Of a DNA stretch of 47,851 bases, positions 1 through 8,720 are shown one piece after another. Positions within the stretch are counted from its first letter, which is position 1. Each line of letters begins with the position of its first letter. The notes beneath the pieces are model-generated. The model did no database searches. It saw only the letters and a list, made by a program, of their open reading frames with translations, and was not told the origin of the DNA. This DNA is from Deinococcus cellulosilyticus NBRC 106333 = KACC 11606 (GTDB taxonomy: Bacteria; Deinococcota; Deinococci; Deinococcales; Deinococcaceae): contig NZ_BJXB01000037.1 of assembly GCF_007990775.1 (NCBI RefSeq), positions 1 to 47,851 on the forward strand, written 5' to 3'. The position numbers and the translations under genes are program-made.

Positions 1-220
1 TCCGCCTGTTTGTTCAGATGTGCATGAGGGTCCAGCCACCAGCCAACGATGGCCCATGGACCCTGCAGAAAAGCCATCCAAAAACCCGGTTGTTCGCAGC
101 GGTCATTTTGCAGGCCTTTGAAAGCATTCACACAACATGACAGGACCCTGGATCCTTTATGCTGGTGCAATGCAGGGTGACCTCAGTGGCCCCTCACCTG
201 CTTCCTGAAGAGGTTCTTCC

Positions 221-1576
221 ATGGATTCACCAACCAACAAAACCCCACAGGACGGCTGGAGACAGGAACCTGGCGAAGCTTCTCTGTCCGAAGCCAACAG
301 CACCATTCCCATTCCAGAAGGCAAACCACACTGGCGGCGCTTTCTGGCGTTTGTGGGTCCGGGTGCACTGGTTGCCGTGGGCTACATGGACCCAGGAAAC
401 TGGGCCACCAACCTGGCTGGGGGTTCCAAGTTCGCCTTTTCGCTGCTCAGTGTGGTGTTGATTTCCAACTTGATGGCCATCTTGCTGCAAGCCATGTCCC
501 TGCGACTGGGCATTGCCACCGGGCGGGACCTGGCGCAGGCTTGCCGGGACCACTACCCCAGGCCGGTGGCCCTGTTTCTTTGGGTGCTGGCCGAAATTGC
601 CATTGCTGCCACCGATCTGGCCGAATTGATCGGAGCTGCAGTGGCCCTGAATTTGCTTTTTGGCCTTCCCCTGCTCTGGGGCCTGATCCTCACGGCTTTT
701 GATGTGCTGCTTTTGCTGATGTTGCAAAACCGGGGGTTCCGCTGGATTGAAGCGTTTGTGATGGTTCTGATTTTCACCATCTTTGTGTGTTTCGGCATCG
801 AACTCGTGCTGGCCAAACCCGAGTGGTCTGCTGTGCTCAGGGGGTACATTCCCACCCACCAGATCCTGACCCAACCCCAAATGCTCTACATTGCCATCGG
901 GATCCTGGGGGCAACGGTGATGCCGCACAACCTCTACCTGCACTCCAGCATCGTGCAAACCCGCAATTACAAACGGGACCTTGCAGGCAAAAAAGAAGCC
1001 ATCAAGTACGCCACCCTCGATTCAACCATCGCCCTGATGCTGGCATTGCTGGTCAACTCAGCCATGCTGATCCTGGCTGCCACTGTCTTCTTCAAAGCAG
1101 GACGCACCGAAATGGCTGACATCACCGAAGCTTACGGACTGCTCACCCCACTGCTGGGCACCACACTGGCCAGCACCCTGTTCGGAGTCGCCCTGCTGGC
1201 CTGTGGCCAGAATGCCACCATCACCGGCACACTCAGTGGTCAGATCGTGATGGAAGGTTTTCTCAACTTCCGGGTGGCCCCCTGGATCAGGCGGTTGATC
1301 ACCCGACTGATCGCCATTGTTCCCGCAGTGGCAGTCACCGCCATCCATGGCAGCAAAGGCACAACGGACCTTCTGGTGCTCTCCCAGGTCATTTTGAGCC
1401 TTCAGCTTTCTTTCGCGGTTTTTCCCCTGTTGTTGTTCACCAGCGATCCCAAAAAGATGGGAGGGTTCGTCAACCCTCCCTGGATGAACGTGCTGGGGTG
1501 GCTGACTGGCCTGACCATCGCTGGCTTCAACCTCTACTTGCTTCTGGTGACGTTTGGGATCCTCCAACACGGCTGA
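221..1576 (+). CDS. mntH: Nramp-family divalent metal (Mn2+/Fe2+) transporter
   Basis: A 451-residue polytopic inner-membrane protein of the Nramp/MntH family, which imports Mn2+ or Fe2+ with protons. The family signature is plain: residues about 45-70 contain GPGALVAVGYMDPGNWAT (the DPGN metal-binding segment of TM1) and about residue 231 has the MPHNLYLHS segment of TM6. Length matches the family. The start has a GAAGAGG ribosome site 8 nt upstream. About 220 nt of leader precede it in the window, with a TATGCT hexamer at 158-163 as a possible -10 but no convincing -35. It is transcribed alone; nothing follows on the same strand for 1.4 kb. Mn import is important for oxidative-stress resistance in Deinococcus (known of the genus, not shown here). 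Confidence 0.95.
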   Translation: MDSPTNKTPQDGWRQEPGEASLSEANSTIPIPEGKPHWRRFLAFVGPGALVAVGYMDPGNWATNLAGGSKFAFSLLSVVLISNLMAILLQAMSLRLGIATGRDLAQACRDHYPRPVALFLWVLAEIAIAATDLAELIGAAVALNLLFGLPLLWGLILTAFDVLLLLMLQNRGFRWIEAFVMVLIFTIFVCFGIELVLAKPEWSAVLRGYIPTHQILTQPQMLYIAIGILGATVMPHNLYLHSSIVQTRNYKRDLAGKKEAIKYATLDSTIALMLALLVNSAMLILAATVFFKAGRTEMADITEAYGLLTPLLGTTLASTLFGVALLACGQNATITGTLSGQIVMEGFLNFRVAPWIRRLITRLIAIVPAVAVTAIHGSKGTTDLLVLSQVILSLQLSFAVFPLLLFTSDPKKMGGFVNPPWMNVLGWLTGLTIAGFNLYLLLVTFGILQHG

Positions 1577-3014
1577 AATGGAGGGTGTTCCACAAACCCT
1601 GGACCGGTAAACGGTGGCCCTGGGGACATCTGCTCAACCCACTCATTTTTCTCCTGCCGTTTGAAGGTGCAGGTTTCCAGGCCACACCACAAGTCCGTGC
1701 ATCCCCAGCGGCTCCACCTGCCGGTTTGCATGGTGTGGCCTGGGATCAACCTGCACCTGGGGTTCCACCCCTTCACAAGCCTTCTGCTGTTGCACCAAAC
1801 CACAGGGCGTCCACCGGTGATGTGGCAAGAAAGACGTCCAGAAATGGCCTCACCCACCTCTTTGTCTTCGACCGCACCTTGCAACCACCTGAGAAGCCAG
1901 AGGTGTTCTTCTTTCAGGTTCCCCGGGCGGCTTTGAGACAAAAATCCTTGAAGGTGTGGTCGGCCCAAGCGTGAAACCAGAAAAGCAGGGGGAGGTTTCA
2001 CCTGGGTGCACGCTGCGCGTGCGGCTCAGGGTCTTTGGGTGCCTGGAAGCCCTTTTCATCCTGCGCAAAATGAAAGGATGGGTGAAGTCATTGACAGCCC
2101 AGAACAATGGGAGTGGATTCACCTTCGCGGTGCTTTGTGGCCCCCCAGCGGACCGAAAAGGACCTTTTTCTGGTGCCTCATCCCGAACTGACGTGAAATG
2201 AAAGGGTCATGCCCACCCTGCCTTTCGGAACATTCGGCAGCCTGACAGGAGTGAATGGATGGCTTCAATCTTTTGGAACATCACTCCTGCCTGTGCGGTG
2301 CACCCATGAAACCACCTCTCCTGATGGTCAAAGCCCCCACTGAGGGTCCGGCGAGTTGGAGGGCACCCCTGTCAGTTGCACCCCCACCTGGAAACTGGAT
2401 TGTGAAAGGAGCCCGGCTCCTGCTCCAGACCTGTTTTCCCAACCCAGCCGGTTGGAGTGGCATTCGTTCAGGAGGACCGCAGGAGGCCCGGCGCAGACCT
2501 GACCTCACCCGTTTGAACACCATGTTGGGTCACTGGCAGCACACCTGCACCCCCCGGAGGCTCTTCAGGCGTTCTTTTGCCTGCCCCGGATGGTGGACTG
2601 GCGACAGGTGCCAGATGACCTGGCCTTGAATGTGGTCACCGACAATGGCCGTGACCTCCCCCAGGGCACCCGGACCACACGCTTGCCCGGGCACACCACC
2701 ATGGTGAAGGGCTCAGCGAGAGGTTTTGTGGAACGGATGGCTGGAAAGGCAGGAAGATGGTTTGCCCTGGAGAAACATCGCCGTGGTTTGCAGCAAAGCA
2801 AACCACATGGGCCATGCCCAGGCACCGGTTTGAAGGCCCTGCTCGGTGCAGCCCGGTTGAGGCAGGTTGCCTCCAACGCAGCAACGGGGACCCTGCAGGC
2901 TGAACGTTCATGCCGGCAAAAAGGCCCCATGATTGAAACCCTGCTGAACAGCCTCATGCCTCTGCACTCCAGAATCACCCGCACCCAGGTGCCTCGTGGT
3001 GGTCCTGCAGGGCC
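1577..3014. other. 1.4 kb without a recognisable gene
   Basis: Open frames exist on both strands (the longest about 200 codons, minus 2565-3164), but none has a recognisable domain, a plausible initiation region or the residue composition of a real protein. I see no tRNA, no IS terminal repeat and no array. It may be decayed DNA: the gene that follows is itself degenerate. Confidence 0.5.
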
Positions 3015-3398
3015 GTGGGCTTGAAGGAAGAAAGCACCCAAAAACCCACTGGAGGGCAAGCCTGCCTCCTCAAAAGCCTCGAAGGTCAGGGCTGCCCGCT
3101 CAACCAACTGGAAGGACGCCCGGCGGTGATCAATTTCTGGGCCTCCAGGTGTTGGCCCTGCCATTCAGAAGCCCCTGTCTTGCAGCGTTTGTTTGGGTTG
3201 ACAGGAGACCAGGTGCAATTCCAGGGGGTGTTGTTCAACAACGACCCCGGGTCAAAAGTGGCGATTCACTGCGGCAACAGTCAGGTTCCTGTGACCCTAC
3301 TGCTCGACCAGAAGGGCACCATCGTGTCCCCCCACCTCGGTGAAATTGACTTCAGAACCATGCAAGGTGTGCTGTCCAGCCTCGGGGTGAAGCTGTAA
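3015..3398 (+). pseudogene. Degenerate TlpA/ResA-like thioredoxin-fold protein
   Basis: The 127-residue frame (GTG start at 3015) carries a thioredoxin fold of the TlpA/ResA/CcmG type, which normally sits outside the membrane and reduces disulfides. Visible are NFWASRCWPCHSEAP (active-site CWPC, residues 46-49) and QVPVTLLLDQKG with the cis-proline. Three things are odd. The usual WASWC is WASRC. The 25-30 residues normally lying between the strand GVLFNNDPGS and the cis-Pro strand are missing, so the helix before the cis-Pro is lost. There is no signal anchor at the N-terminus, and the upstream frame is not recognisable. A good terminator follows at 3436, so it was once, or still is, a transcription unit. 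Read as a decaying gene; a minimal functional thioredoxin is the alternative. Confidence 0.6.
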
Positions 3399-3435
3399 AA
3401 TCTGTACCGGAAACCTGATGGATCTGTCTCCCCAG

Positions 3436-3473
3436 AAACACACCCACCATCACCCGGTTGGGTGTGTTTGTTT
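3436..3473 (+). terminator. Rho-independent terminator after the thioredoxin-like gene
   Basis: Perfect 11-bp stem AAACACACCCA (3436-3446) / TGGGTGTGTTT (3459-3469) followed by TTTGTTT. It lies 38 nt after the stop of the thioredoxin-like frame. The remaining sequence up to 3865 shows no gene. Confidence 0.7.
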
Positions 3474-3865
3474 CAGCCCACCAGCGGCAAAACCGATCCG
3501 TCCACTGAAAGCACCCTGCGACCTGCTGGTACAGGCCAGACCTGAAGTGGAGTGTCCTGCCGAGCCTTTCTGGCTCACACCGTCATGCCCCCCTCTCCAA
3601 TGGGACTGTCACGTCCCTTCGAGCCGACAAGCCGGATCCCATCTTTGGTCTGGCAGGTCCTGCTGCAAATTCAGGCCGGCTCAGAATCTGGGGTTCCGAT
3701 GCCACAGGGTTGTTGCCTGGCAACTGTTCCCTGGGGACTCACTTTTCCTTGTGCTGGAGGTCAGCATGTTCATTCCCGGTGATGATGTGGGCAAGTCATG
3801 ACTGCGCGCTTCAGATCCACCCAGCGAGGCACCAGCAAACCTGGCACCAAGCACCAAAGCGTCAG

Positions 3866-4414
3866 TTAAAGACTTGACGCAGTTGCAGAACCCCTGTTGG
3901 GGGAACGCAAGAGGCCCTTCAAGACCAGCAACACCACCCCGCTGACCACAAACACATCCGCCAGGTTGAAAATCGGAAAATCCTGTTTGTACAGAAACCG
4001 CGTGATGCTTGAAAGGGTGTGCGACATCAGGGGATCCACCACTTTTCCTAAACGGAACCCGTCCAGGGCGTTCCCCAGGGCACCCGCAGCAATCAGGCTG
4101 AGCGGCACCCAGATGTCCCGGTACTTGCCCCTCAGCAAACTGAAGGTGAGCCACAAACCCACAAGGAGGCGCAACACCGCCAGGATCAGGGTGGCTCCGC
4201 CCAGCATGCCCCACGCGGCCCCTTTGTTGTAAATGAGCCCCAGGCTTAAAAAACCCCCAATGAACGCCTGGAATTCCCCCTCCCGGAAGGTCGACACCGC
4301 CCACACCTTCAGCCACTGGTCCAGCACCACCCCCATTGCAATGCATCCCGCCGCCCGCCAGAAGAGACGGGGGAGGCTTGTGGAGAGGGCGGGATTTGAG
4401 GGATGCTGTGTCAT
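3866..4414 (-). CDS. lspA: Lipoprotein signal peptidase (signal peptidase II)
   Basis: A 182-residue membrane aspartyl protease that cleaves the signal peptide of prolipoproteins. The conserved blocks are GALGNALDGFRLGKVVD (catalytic Asp about 127) and FNLADVFV (catalytic Asp about 153), with four hydrophobic segments. The usual NLIDR is NALDG here. The start is fixed by a strong GGAGGA site 5 nt upstream. It lies 23 nt after ftsI on the same strand and is the last gene of the mraZ operon, an uncommon position since lspA more often pairs with ileS. A short hairpin (3859-3864 with 3875-3880) overlaps the stop codon and may be a weak terminator. Confidence 0.93.
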   Translation of the reverse strand: MTQHPSNPALSTSLPRLFWRAAGCIAMGVVLDQWLKVWAVSTFREGEFQAFIGGFLSLGLIYNKGAAWGMLGGATLILAVLRLLVGLWLTFSLLRGKYRDIWVPLSLIAAGALGNALDGFRLGKVVDPLMSHTLSSITRFLYKQDFPIFNLADVFVVSGVVLLVLKGLLRSPNRGSATASSL

Positions 4415-4437
4415 GTCTTCCTCCGTTTTGTTGGGGT

Positions 4438-5802
4438 TCAGGGTTTGGCTTTTTCTTGCAGTCGTTTCCAGTCAGGTGGAAAGCCCCACTGTGACACCAT
4501 TTCGCTGGTCACATCCCTGAAGATGGGGGCAGCGAGCATGGACCCAAAGTAATTTTTCTTGGCCCCATGCACCATGATCACCATGGTGACTTTTGGCTGG
4601 TTGGCAGGGAAAAAACCTGCGAAGAGGCTGTTGTAGATTTCATTGGAGTACCGTCCATTCACGACCACTTGCGCAGTGCTGCTCTTCCCACCAATGTCAT
4701 ACCCGGGAATTCCTGCAGCGGTTTTGATGCCGTCATCCACCACCCGACGCAGGAGGTCACGCATGGTGCGGGCAGTGGTTTCTGTGAGCACCTGCCGCTC
4801 TTCTCGGATGCGGTCCACAGCCACCAGGTAAGGTGCGGTGTATTGTCCGTCATTGGCAAGGGTGTTGTACGCTGCAGCGACCTGCACGGTGTTGGTGGTC
4901 ATGCCCTGTCCGAAACTCATGTTCACTTTCATGATGTCACTCCAGCGGGAAGGCGGGTAGACCACCCCATCTTCGGTGTACAGGTTCTCGATGGGCGTGG
5001 CCTCTCCAAAGCCGTACTGTTTGAGGTAGTCGTAGAGGCTCTGATCGGGGTAATTCTGCACCAGATGACTCATGCCAACGTTGCTGGAGTACCGCAAAAT
5101 CTCCCGGGTGGTCAGCCGCGGTGGGTGCTGCACTGCGTCCCGGATGCGGTTGTTGCCGATGGCACGCCACATGGGGGTGTCGAAGGTCTGTTCAGGGTGG
5201 GTTTTGCCGTCATTGAGGATTCCGGCCACCACGAGGGCTTTGATGACACTTCCCGGTTCATAAGAATCCACAAAGGGACGGTTCCGCCACCGCTCCGTGG
5301 GGTAGTTCCTCCAGTTGTTGGGGTCAAAAGTTGGCCAGGAAGCCGCTGCGAGGATCTTGCCGGTGGGGGTGTCGAGGATCACTGCGCTGCCGTACACCCC
5401 CTGGTTTTCGGTGGCGTACCGGTTCATTTGAGATTCCAGCACGGTTTGGATGGAAGGGTCAAGGGTGACAATGACATCCCGGCCTGAGGCGAGTTCTTCT
5501 TGATAGAACAGTTCCAGTCCAGAGAGGCCCCTGTCGGTTCCCAGCACGCCAAGGAGGGCTCCTGCGAGCGTCTTTTGGGGATAGATGCGTTTTTGCAGGC
5601 CGGTGGCTGGATCGTGGACACTCTGGGCGAGAATGGTGCCGTCCTCGGAGAGGATGCGGCCACGCAGCACGTCAGTTGTGTCCATGGGTGCACCGGGAAG
5701 CCTCCATTCCAGTTTGGCATAGGCAATCACCAGGACCATGAACATCAGCATGCTGATGAAAAGCAGGATTTTGGATCGGGAGCGGATGCGTTTCAGTTCC
5801 AC
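4438..5802 (-). CDS. ftsI: FtsI-like class B penicillin-binding protein (septal transpeptidase)
   Basis: 454 residues, shorter than Escherichia coli FtsI (588). One N-terminal membrane helix (about 11-28), a reduced pedestal domain, then a transpeptidase domain. The active-site motifs are S185-V-I-K188 (SxxK), S239-S-N241 (SxN), and K373-S-S375 where nearly all relatives have KTG; the flanking GG...TAQVV is intact, so the alignment is secure. It cross-links septal peptidoglycan and normally works with FtsW. The start is GTG with GGAGG upstream. It overlaps ftsL by 10 nt and precedes lspA by 23 nt, so it is translationally coupled within the mraZ operon. The KTG-to-KSS change may affect beta-lactam affinity (inference). 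Confidence 0.92.
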   Translation of the reverse strand: MELKRIRSRSKILLFISMLMFMVLVIAYAKLEWRLPGAPMDTTDVLRGRILSEDGTILAQSVHDPATGLQKRIYPQKTLAGALLGVLGTDRGLSGLELFYQEELASGRDVIVTLDPSIQTVLESQMNRYATENQGVYGSAVILDTPTGKILAAASWPTFDPNNWRNYPTERWRNRPFVDSYEPGSVIKALVVAGILNDGKTHPEQTFDTPMWRAIGNNRIRDAVQHPPRLTTREILRYSSNVGMSHLVQNYPDQSLYDYLKQYGFGEATPIENLYTEDGVVYPPSRWSDIMKVNMSFGQGMTTNTVQVAAAYNTLANDGQYTAPYLVAVDRIREERQVLTETTARTMRDLLRRVVDDGIKTAAGIPGYDIGGKSSTAQVVVNGRYSNEIYNSLFAGFFPANQPKVTMVIMVHGAKKNYFGSMLAAPIFRDVTSEMVSQWGFPPDWKRLQEKAKP

Positions 5803-6125
5803 CGGGTTTCGACCTCCAGAGGTTTGGGTTGAGGAATGGTGAGGGTCTCCTGGGAGGGTGCTTCAAAGTCGGTGGGTTCTTTCTTCGCCTTTGAAAAGGG
5901 AACCATGCCGTTTTTGACGGCCCATTCCCGGATGCGCACCGGACTGGTCAGGGACTGGAGTTCTATGGACAGGGTGCTTCGCTGGTCGTAAAGTTGCTCT
6001 TCCTGGTCCTGCAGCTCCGTGATCCGGGTGGGAAGGTCCCTCTGAATGTACCTCCAGGCCACGAGCACCGTGGCCAGAATGAAATACACCAGCATGTAAC
6101 GCACCGCCCGATCCTGCCAGCTCAC
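5793..6125 (-). CDS. ftsL: FtsL-like bitopic division protein
   Basis: A 110-residue protein in the ftsL position between rsmH and ftsI. Residues about 8-25 form one membrane helix. They are followed by a heptad-rich coiled coil (about 35-60) and the FtsL-type tail LTSPVRIREWAVKNGMV, then a proline/glutamate-rich end. Such proteins recruit and activate the FtsW/FtsI septal synthase with FtsB. Sequence identity in this family is low, so the assignment rests mostly on topology, the tail motif and gene order. The GTG start overlaps the rsmH stop by 4 nt (GTGA). Confidence 0.8.
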   Translation of the reverse strand: MSWQDRAVRYMLVYFILATVLVAWRYIQRDLPTRITELQDQEEQLYDQRSTLSIELQSLTSPVRIREWAVKNGMVPFSKAKKEPTDFEAPSQETLTIPQPKPLEVETRWN

Positions 6126-6988
6126 TCCTGATCCTCCTCCGTTCTTTCTGCCACCCGCAGTTTGGCGCTGCGGGATCTGGGATTGTGCTCGAGTTCTTCT
6201 TCGGTGGCCTCCACGGGCCGTTTGGTGAGGGGTTTGAAACCGTTGTTGCCTTTGACGAATTGCTTCACGATGCGGTCTTCCAGGCTGTGGAAACTGATCA
6301 CGGCCAGACGCCCACCGGGTTCGATCAGGGTTTTTGCGGCCTGCAGGCCATCTTTCAGTGCACCCAGTTCGTCATTGACGTGGATGCGCAGGGCCTGAAA
6401 ACTGCGTCTGGCCGGGTGAATGCCCCGGGCATGCTGTCCGGGGTAGGCCCGTTTGATCAGGGCTGCAAGTTCGGTGGTGGTTTCGATGGGTTTCTTTTGA
6501 CGCGCTTCCACGATGTAACGGGCAATCCTGCGGCTGTGGCGCTCCTCGGCGTACTCGTACAGGATGGCGGCAATCTCTTCAGGGTCATACCCGTTGATGA
6601 CCTCATAAGCAGAGAGGCCTTCCTGGCTCATGCGCATGTCCAGCGGGGCATCCTCGTGGTACGAAAAGCCTCTGGACGCATCGTCCAGCTGAAAACTTGA
6701 AACGCCGATGTCCAGCAGGATGCCATCCACCTGTGAAATGCCGGTTTCCTGCATGAGTTCCACCATGTCCCGATAGTTGCCTTTCAGAACGGTGAGACCG
6801 GGAAGTTCGGGGGTGCGGGAGGTGACAAAAGGGTCCTGATCAATGCCGTACACCTGAGCGCCCTTTTCGAGCAGCAGCCGGGTGTGACCTGCTCCGCCAA
6901 GGGTTCCATCAATGAACACCTTGCCAGGCTTCGGGTCGAGCCCTTCCACCACTTCGTTTGCCAGGACGGGAATGTGACTGTAATCCAT
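6122..6988 (-). CDS. rsmH: 16S rRNA (cytosine-1402-N4)-methyltransferase
   Basis: RsmH (MraW) uses S-adenosylmethionine to methylate N4 of C1402 in the decoding centre of 16S rRNA. The frame stays open upstream to 7204, but that part lies inside mraZ and is not conserved. I start at 6988, where the product begins MDYSHIPVLANEVVEGLDP, the usual N-terminus, with GAGGAG upstream; this gives 288 residues. Visible motifs: FIDGTLGGAGHT (SAM site), DGILLDIGVSS, RGFSYHEDAPLDMRM and the C-terminal VISFHSLEDRIVK. It starts 8 nt after mraZ. Confidence 0.96.
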   Translation of the reverse strand: MDYSHIPVLANEVVEGLDPKPGKVFIDGTLGGAGHTRLLLEKGAQVYGIDQDPFVTSRTPELPGLTVLKGNYRDMVELMQETGISQVDGILLDIGVSSFQLDDASRGFSYHEDAPLDMRMSQEGLSAYEVINGYDPEEIAAILYEYAEERHSRRIARYIVEARQKKPIETTTELAALIKRAYPGQHARGIHPARRSFQALRIHVNDELGALKDGLQAAKTLIEPGGRLAVISFHSLEDRIVKQFVKGNNGFKPLTKRPVEATEEELEHNPRSRSAKLRVAERTEEDQE

Positions 6989-6996
6989 GATGCTCC

Positions 6997-7437
6997 TCAG
7001 GTGATGAAGTTCTCCAGCAGTTCTGGAGGTGTGGATGAAGTGTACTTCCCAGTCTGCACCTCGGAGAGCACCTGGTTCCAGCGTTGTGGGTTCCAGAGTT
7101 CCAGGCGGTTCGGCGCCCCGGCCACCACCACTTCCGTTTCCAGATGGGCAAACTGGCGCAAGGGCTGCGGGATGGACAGCCGGTGCTGGCTGTCTGGGGC
7201 GCATGGGGTGGCGGAGCTGTAAAAGAAACGCACAAAGGCCCGTGCGGTGGGGTCCGTGAAGGGGAGTTGGGTCAGGTGACCTTCAAGCTTCTCCCAGGTG
7301 TCCTGGGGGAACAGGTACAGGCAACCCTCCAGGCCCCGGGTGGCCATCAGACCATGGTGCAAGAAGTCACGGAAGCTGGGAGGAATCACCAGCCGGCCTT
7401 TGGAGTCCATGTTGTAGTGGTGTTCACCGGTGGGCAT
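6997..7437 (-). CDS. mraZ: Transcriptional regulator MraZ
   Basis: First gene of the division/cell-wall operon. MraZ is a ring-forming AbrB-fold DNA-binding protein that represses its own promoter. The two tandem SpoVT/AbrB repeats each keep the core motif: NMDSKGRLVIPPSFR and HRLSIPQPLRQF. In-frame ATGs also lie at 7482 and 7470. I chose 7437 because relatives begin MPxGEHHYN at this point and AAAGG is 7 nt upstream; the result is 146 residues. Its operator is recognisable 72-97 nt upstream of the start. Confidence 0.94.
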   Translation of the reverse strand: MPTGEHHYNMDSKGRLVIPPSFRDFLHHGLMATRGLEGCLYLFPQDTWEKLEGHLTQLPFTDPTARAFVRFFYSSATPCAPDSQHRLSIPQPLRQFAHLETEVVVAGAPNRLELWNPQRWNQVLSEVQTGKYTSSTPPELLENFIT

Positions 7438-7504
7438 CGACTGGCCTTTCTTGAATGATCCCTTGAGCATGGTGCTGTCCATGCTCCTGTTGTGTCAGAG
7501 CATC

Positions 7505-7534
7505 AAACTACCACAGTTTCCCACGATTTACCAC
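7505..7534 (-). promoter_or_regulatory. MraZ operator (three GTGG[GT]A boxes) over the mra promoter
   Basis: On the minus strand three boxes, GTGGTA (7534-7529), GTGGGA (7524-7519) and GTGGTA (7514-7509), repeat with an exact 10-bp period. Known MraZ boxes are TGGG-N direct repeats with the same spacing. The last box overlaps a possible -10, TAGTTT (7510-7505), so binding would block RNA polymerase. Confidence 0.8.
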
Positions 7535-7575
7535 CTGGCTTGCCTTGAACTCACCGGCACTTCATTGAAACTCCA

Positions 7576-7581
7576 TATGAT
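7576..7581 (+). promoter_or_regulatory. -10 element of the leaderless LysM-M23 gene
   Basis: TATGAT, 7 nt before the ATG at 7589. No Shine-Dalgarno sequence is present and no clear -35 is visible. The spacing puts the transcription start at or next to the A of the ATG. Confidence 0.6.
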
Positions 7582-7588
7582 GTTCACG

Positions 7589-8239
7589 ATGCGTTCACCT
7601 TTGATCCCCATGGTGCTGCTGATGGCCTGCTCACCGGCACTCGCACTCAACACGTACACCGTACAAGCAGGCGACACGCTCACCCGAATTGCCAAAAAAC
7701 TCGGTCTGACCCCAGACGCCCTGCAATCCGCCAACCCCAAACTCAAAAACATCCACAACCTCACCATCGGTCAAAAACTAAACGTCCCCAGCCAAACCCA
7801 GCGCCCACCCAACCCCGCTGCCCAGACGGTGCGCACTGGACTGCAAAAAAACACCTGGGTGTGGCCAGTGAGTGGGAAAATCACCAGCAATTACGGCAAC
7901 CGCTCCCTGGCCGTCGCAGGAAGCACCTTTCACGGCGGCATCGACATCTCTGCCCGCACCGGAACCCCCGTCAAAGCTTCACAGGCGGGCACCGTCACCT
8001 ACGCCCGCTTTGACTCCAGCGGATTTGGCAACACCATCCTCATCGACCATGGGGCAGGCTGGAAAACCCGCTACTCCCACAACAGTCAACTGCTGGTCAA
8101 GGAAGGTCAAGCCGTCATCGCAGGACAGACCATCGCCCTGGTCGGTGCCACCGGCTTCGTGACAGGCAGTCACCTTGACTTCCGCTTGCTCTTCAACAAC
8201 ACCGAAATCAACCCCCTCAAAATCATGATGCCCCAGTGA
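7589..8239 (+). CDS. Secreted LysM and M23 (LytM) peptidoglycan hydrolase-like protein
   Basis: 216 residues. Signal peptide (1-19, ending ALA), one LysM domain (about 22-66, YTVQAGDTLTRIAKKLG), a proline-rich linker, then an M23 domain (about 90-215). LysM binds peptidoglycan; M23 enzymes are zinc endopeptidases that cut its cross-bridges. The first zinc motif H115GGID119 is present, but the usual HxH is H195-L-D197, so one zinc ligand is an aspartate. It could be a weak enzyme or a non-catalytic amidase activator like EnvC. I chose the ATG at 7589 over 7577 and 7580, because a TATGAT -10 sits 7 nt upstream and the signal peptide begins there. It is divergent from mraZ. Confidence 0.85.
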   Translation: MRSPLIPMVLLMACSPALALNTYTVQAGDTLTRIAKKLGLTPDALQSANPKLKNIHNLTIGQKLNVPSQTQRPPNPAAQTVRTGLQKNTWVWPVSGKITSNYGNRSLAVAGSTFHGGIDISARTGTPVKASQAGTVTYARFDSSGFGNTILIDHGAGWKTRYSHNSQLLVKEGQAVIAGQTIALVGATGFVTGSHLDFRLLFNNTEINPLKIMMPQ

Positions 8240-8431
8240 AAAACCCACCGATGGCACCCAACACCGGACCATGAAAAAACGCTTCCCAAAGGGACTTTGC
8301 GGGTGACCTGATGCAGGGAAGCCATCAAAGGCAACGGTGCATGAAAGCAGACGGGTTTTCACACCTGCGATCTCGGTGGCCCATCAAACTTCATCCTTGA
8401 AACCCACCTGGCTGGACACGAAGTGTCTTGA

Positions 8432-8720
8432 TCATGCGGCCTCATGCGGCCGATCGAAGTGAAGGACTTCAAAGTCAGCTGGGGTCAGGTGCCCCAGGCT
8501 GAAATGAATGCGCTGCCGGTCATGGAACACTTCCACACACTCAAAGACCCCCTTCGGATGGCCCTCCCCATCCAACCTCGTCAAACCCAGGCCACCCTGA
8601 ACCATCGCATGTTGCGTTGATTCAGGAAGACAGCCATCATTTGCTGCGTCGCCGCCCAGGATGGCATCTTTCCTTTGCCCGCATGCGGCAGGCCTTCTTG
8701 GATGTCCCATGAATCCCGCT
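8432..8720 (-). pseudogene. Relic of an IS3-family transposase (OrfB C-terminus)
   Basis: The last 35 codons of the frame ending at 8432 read ECVEVFHDRQRIHFSLGHLTP followed by ADFEVLHF. This is the typical C-terminus of IS3-type DDE transposases (YIEVFYNRQRxHSSLGYLSP). Upstream the match continues only across other frames: around 8655-8720 there is HGTSKKACRMRAKERC, resembling the HGIxxSMSxKGxC segment, and it then runs into stops. At least two frameshifts and stops are needed, so it is dead. No terminal inverted repeats were found. Confidence 0.75.

Noticed and set aside
227..958. Long minus-strand open frame opposite mntH
   Set aside because: It is the antisense shadow of a clear transporter gene and its product has no domain or normal composition.
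2565..3164. 199-codon minus frame in the 1.4 kb gap
   Set aside because: Overlaps the thioredoxin-like gene on the other strand; Arg/Pro-rich product without motifs; no ribosome site or -10.
6989..7204. 72-codon N-terminal extension of RsmH
   Set aside because: Lies inside mraZ, is not conserved in the family and has no ribosome site, whereas 6988 has GAGGAG.
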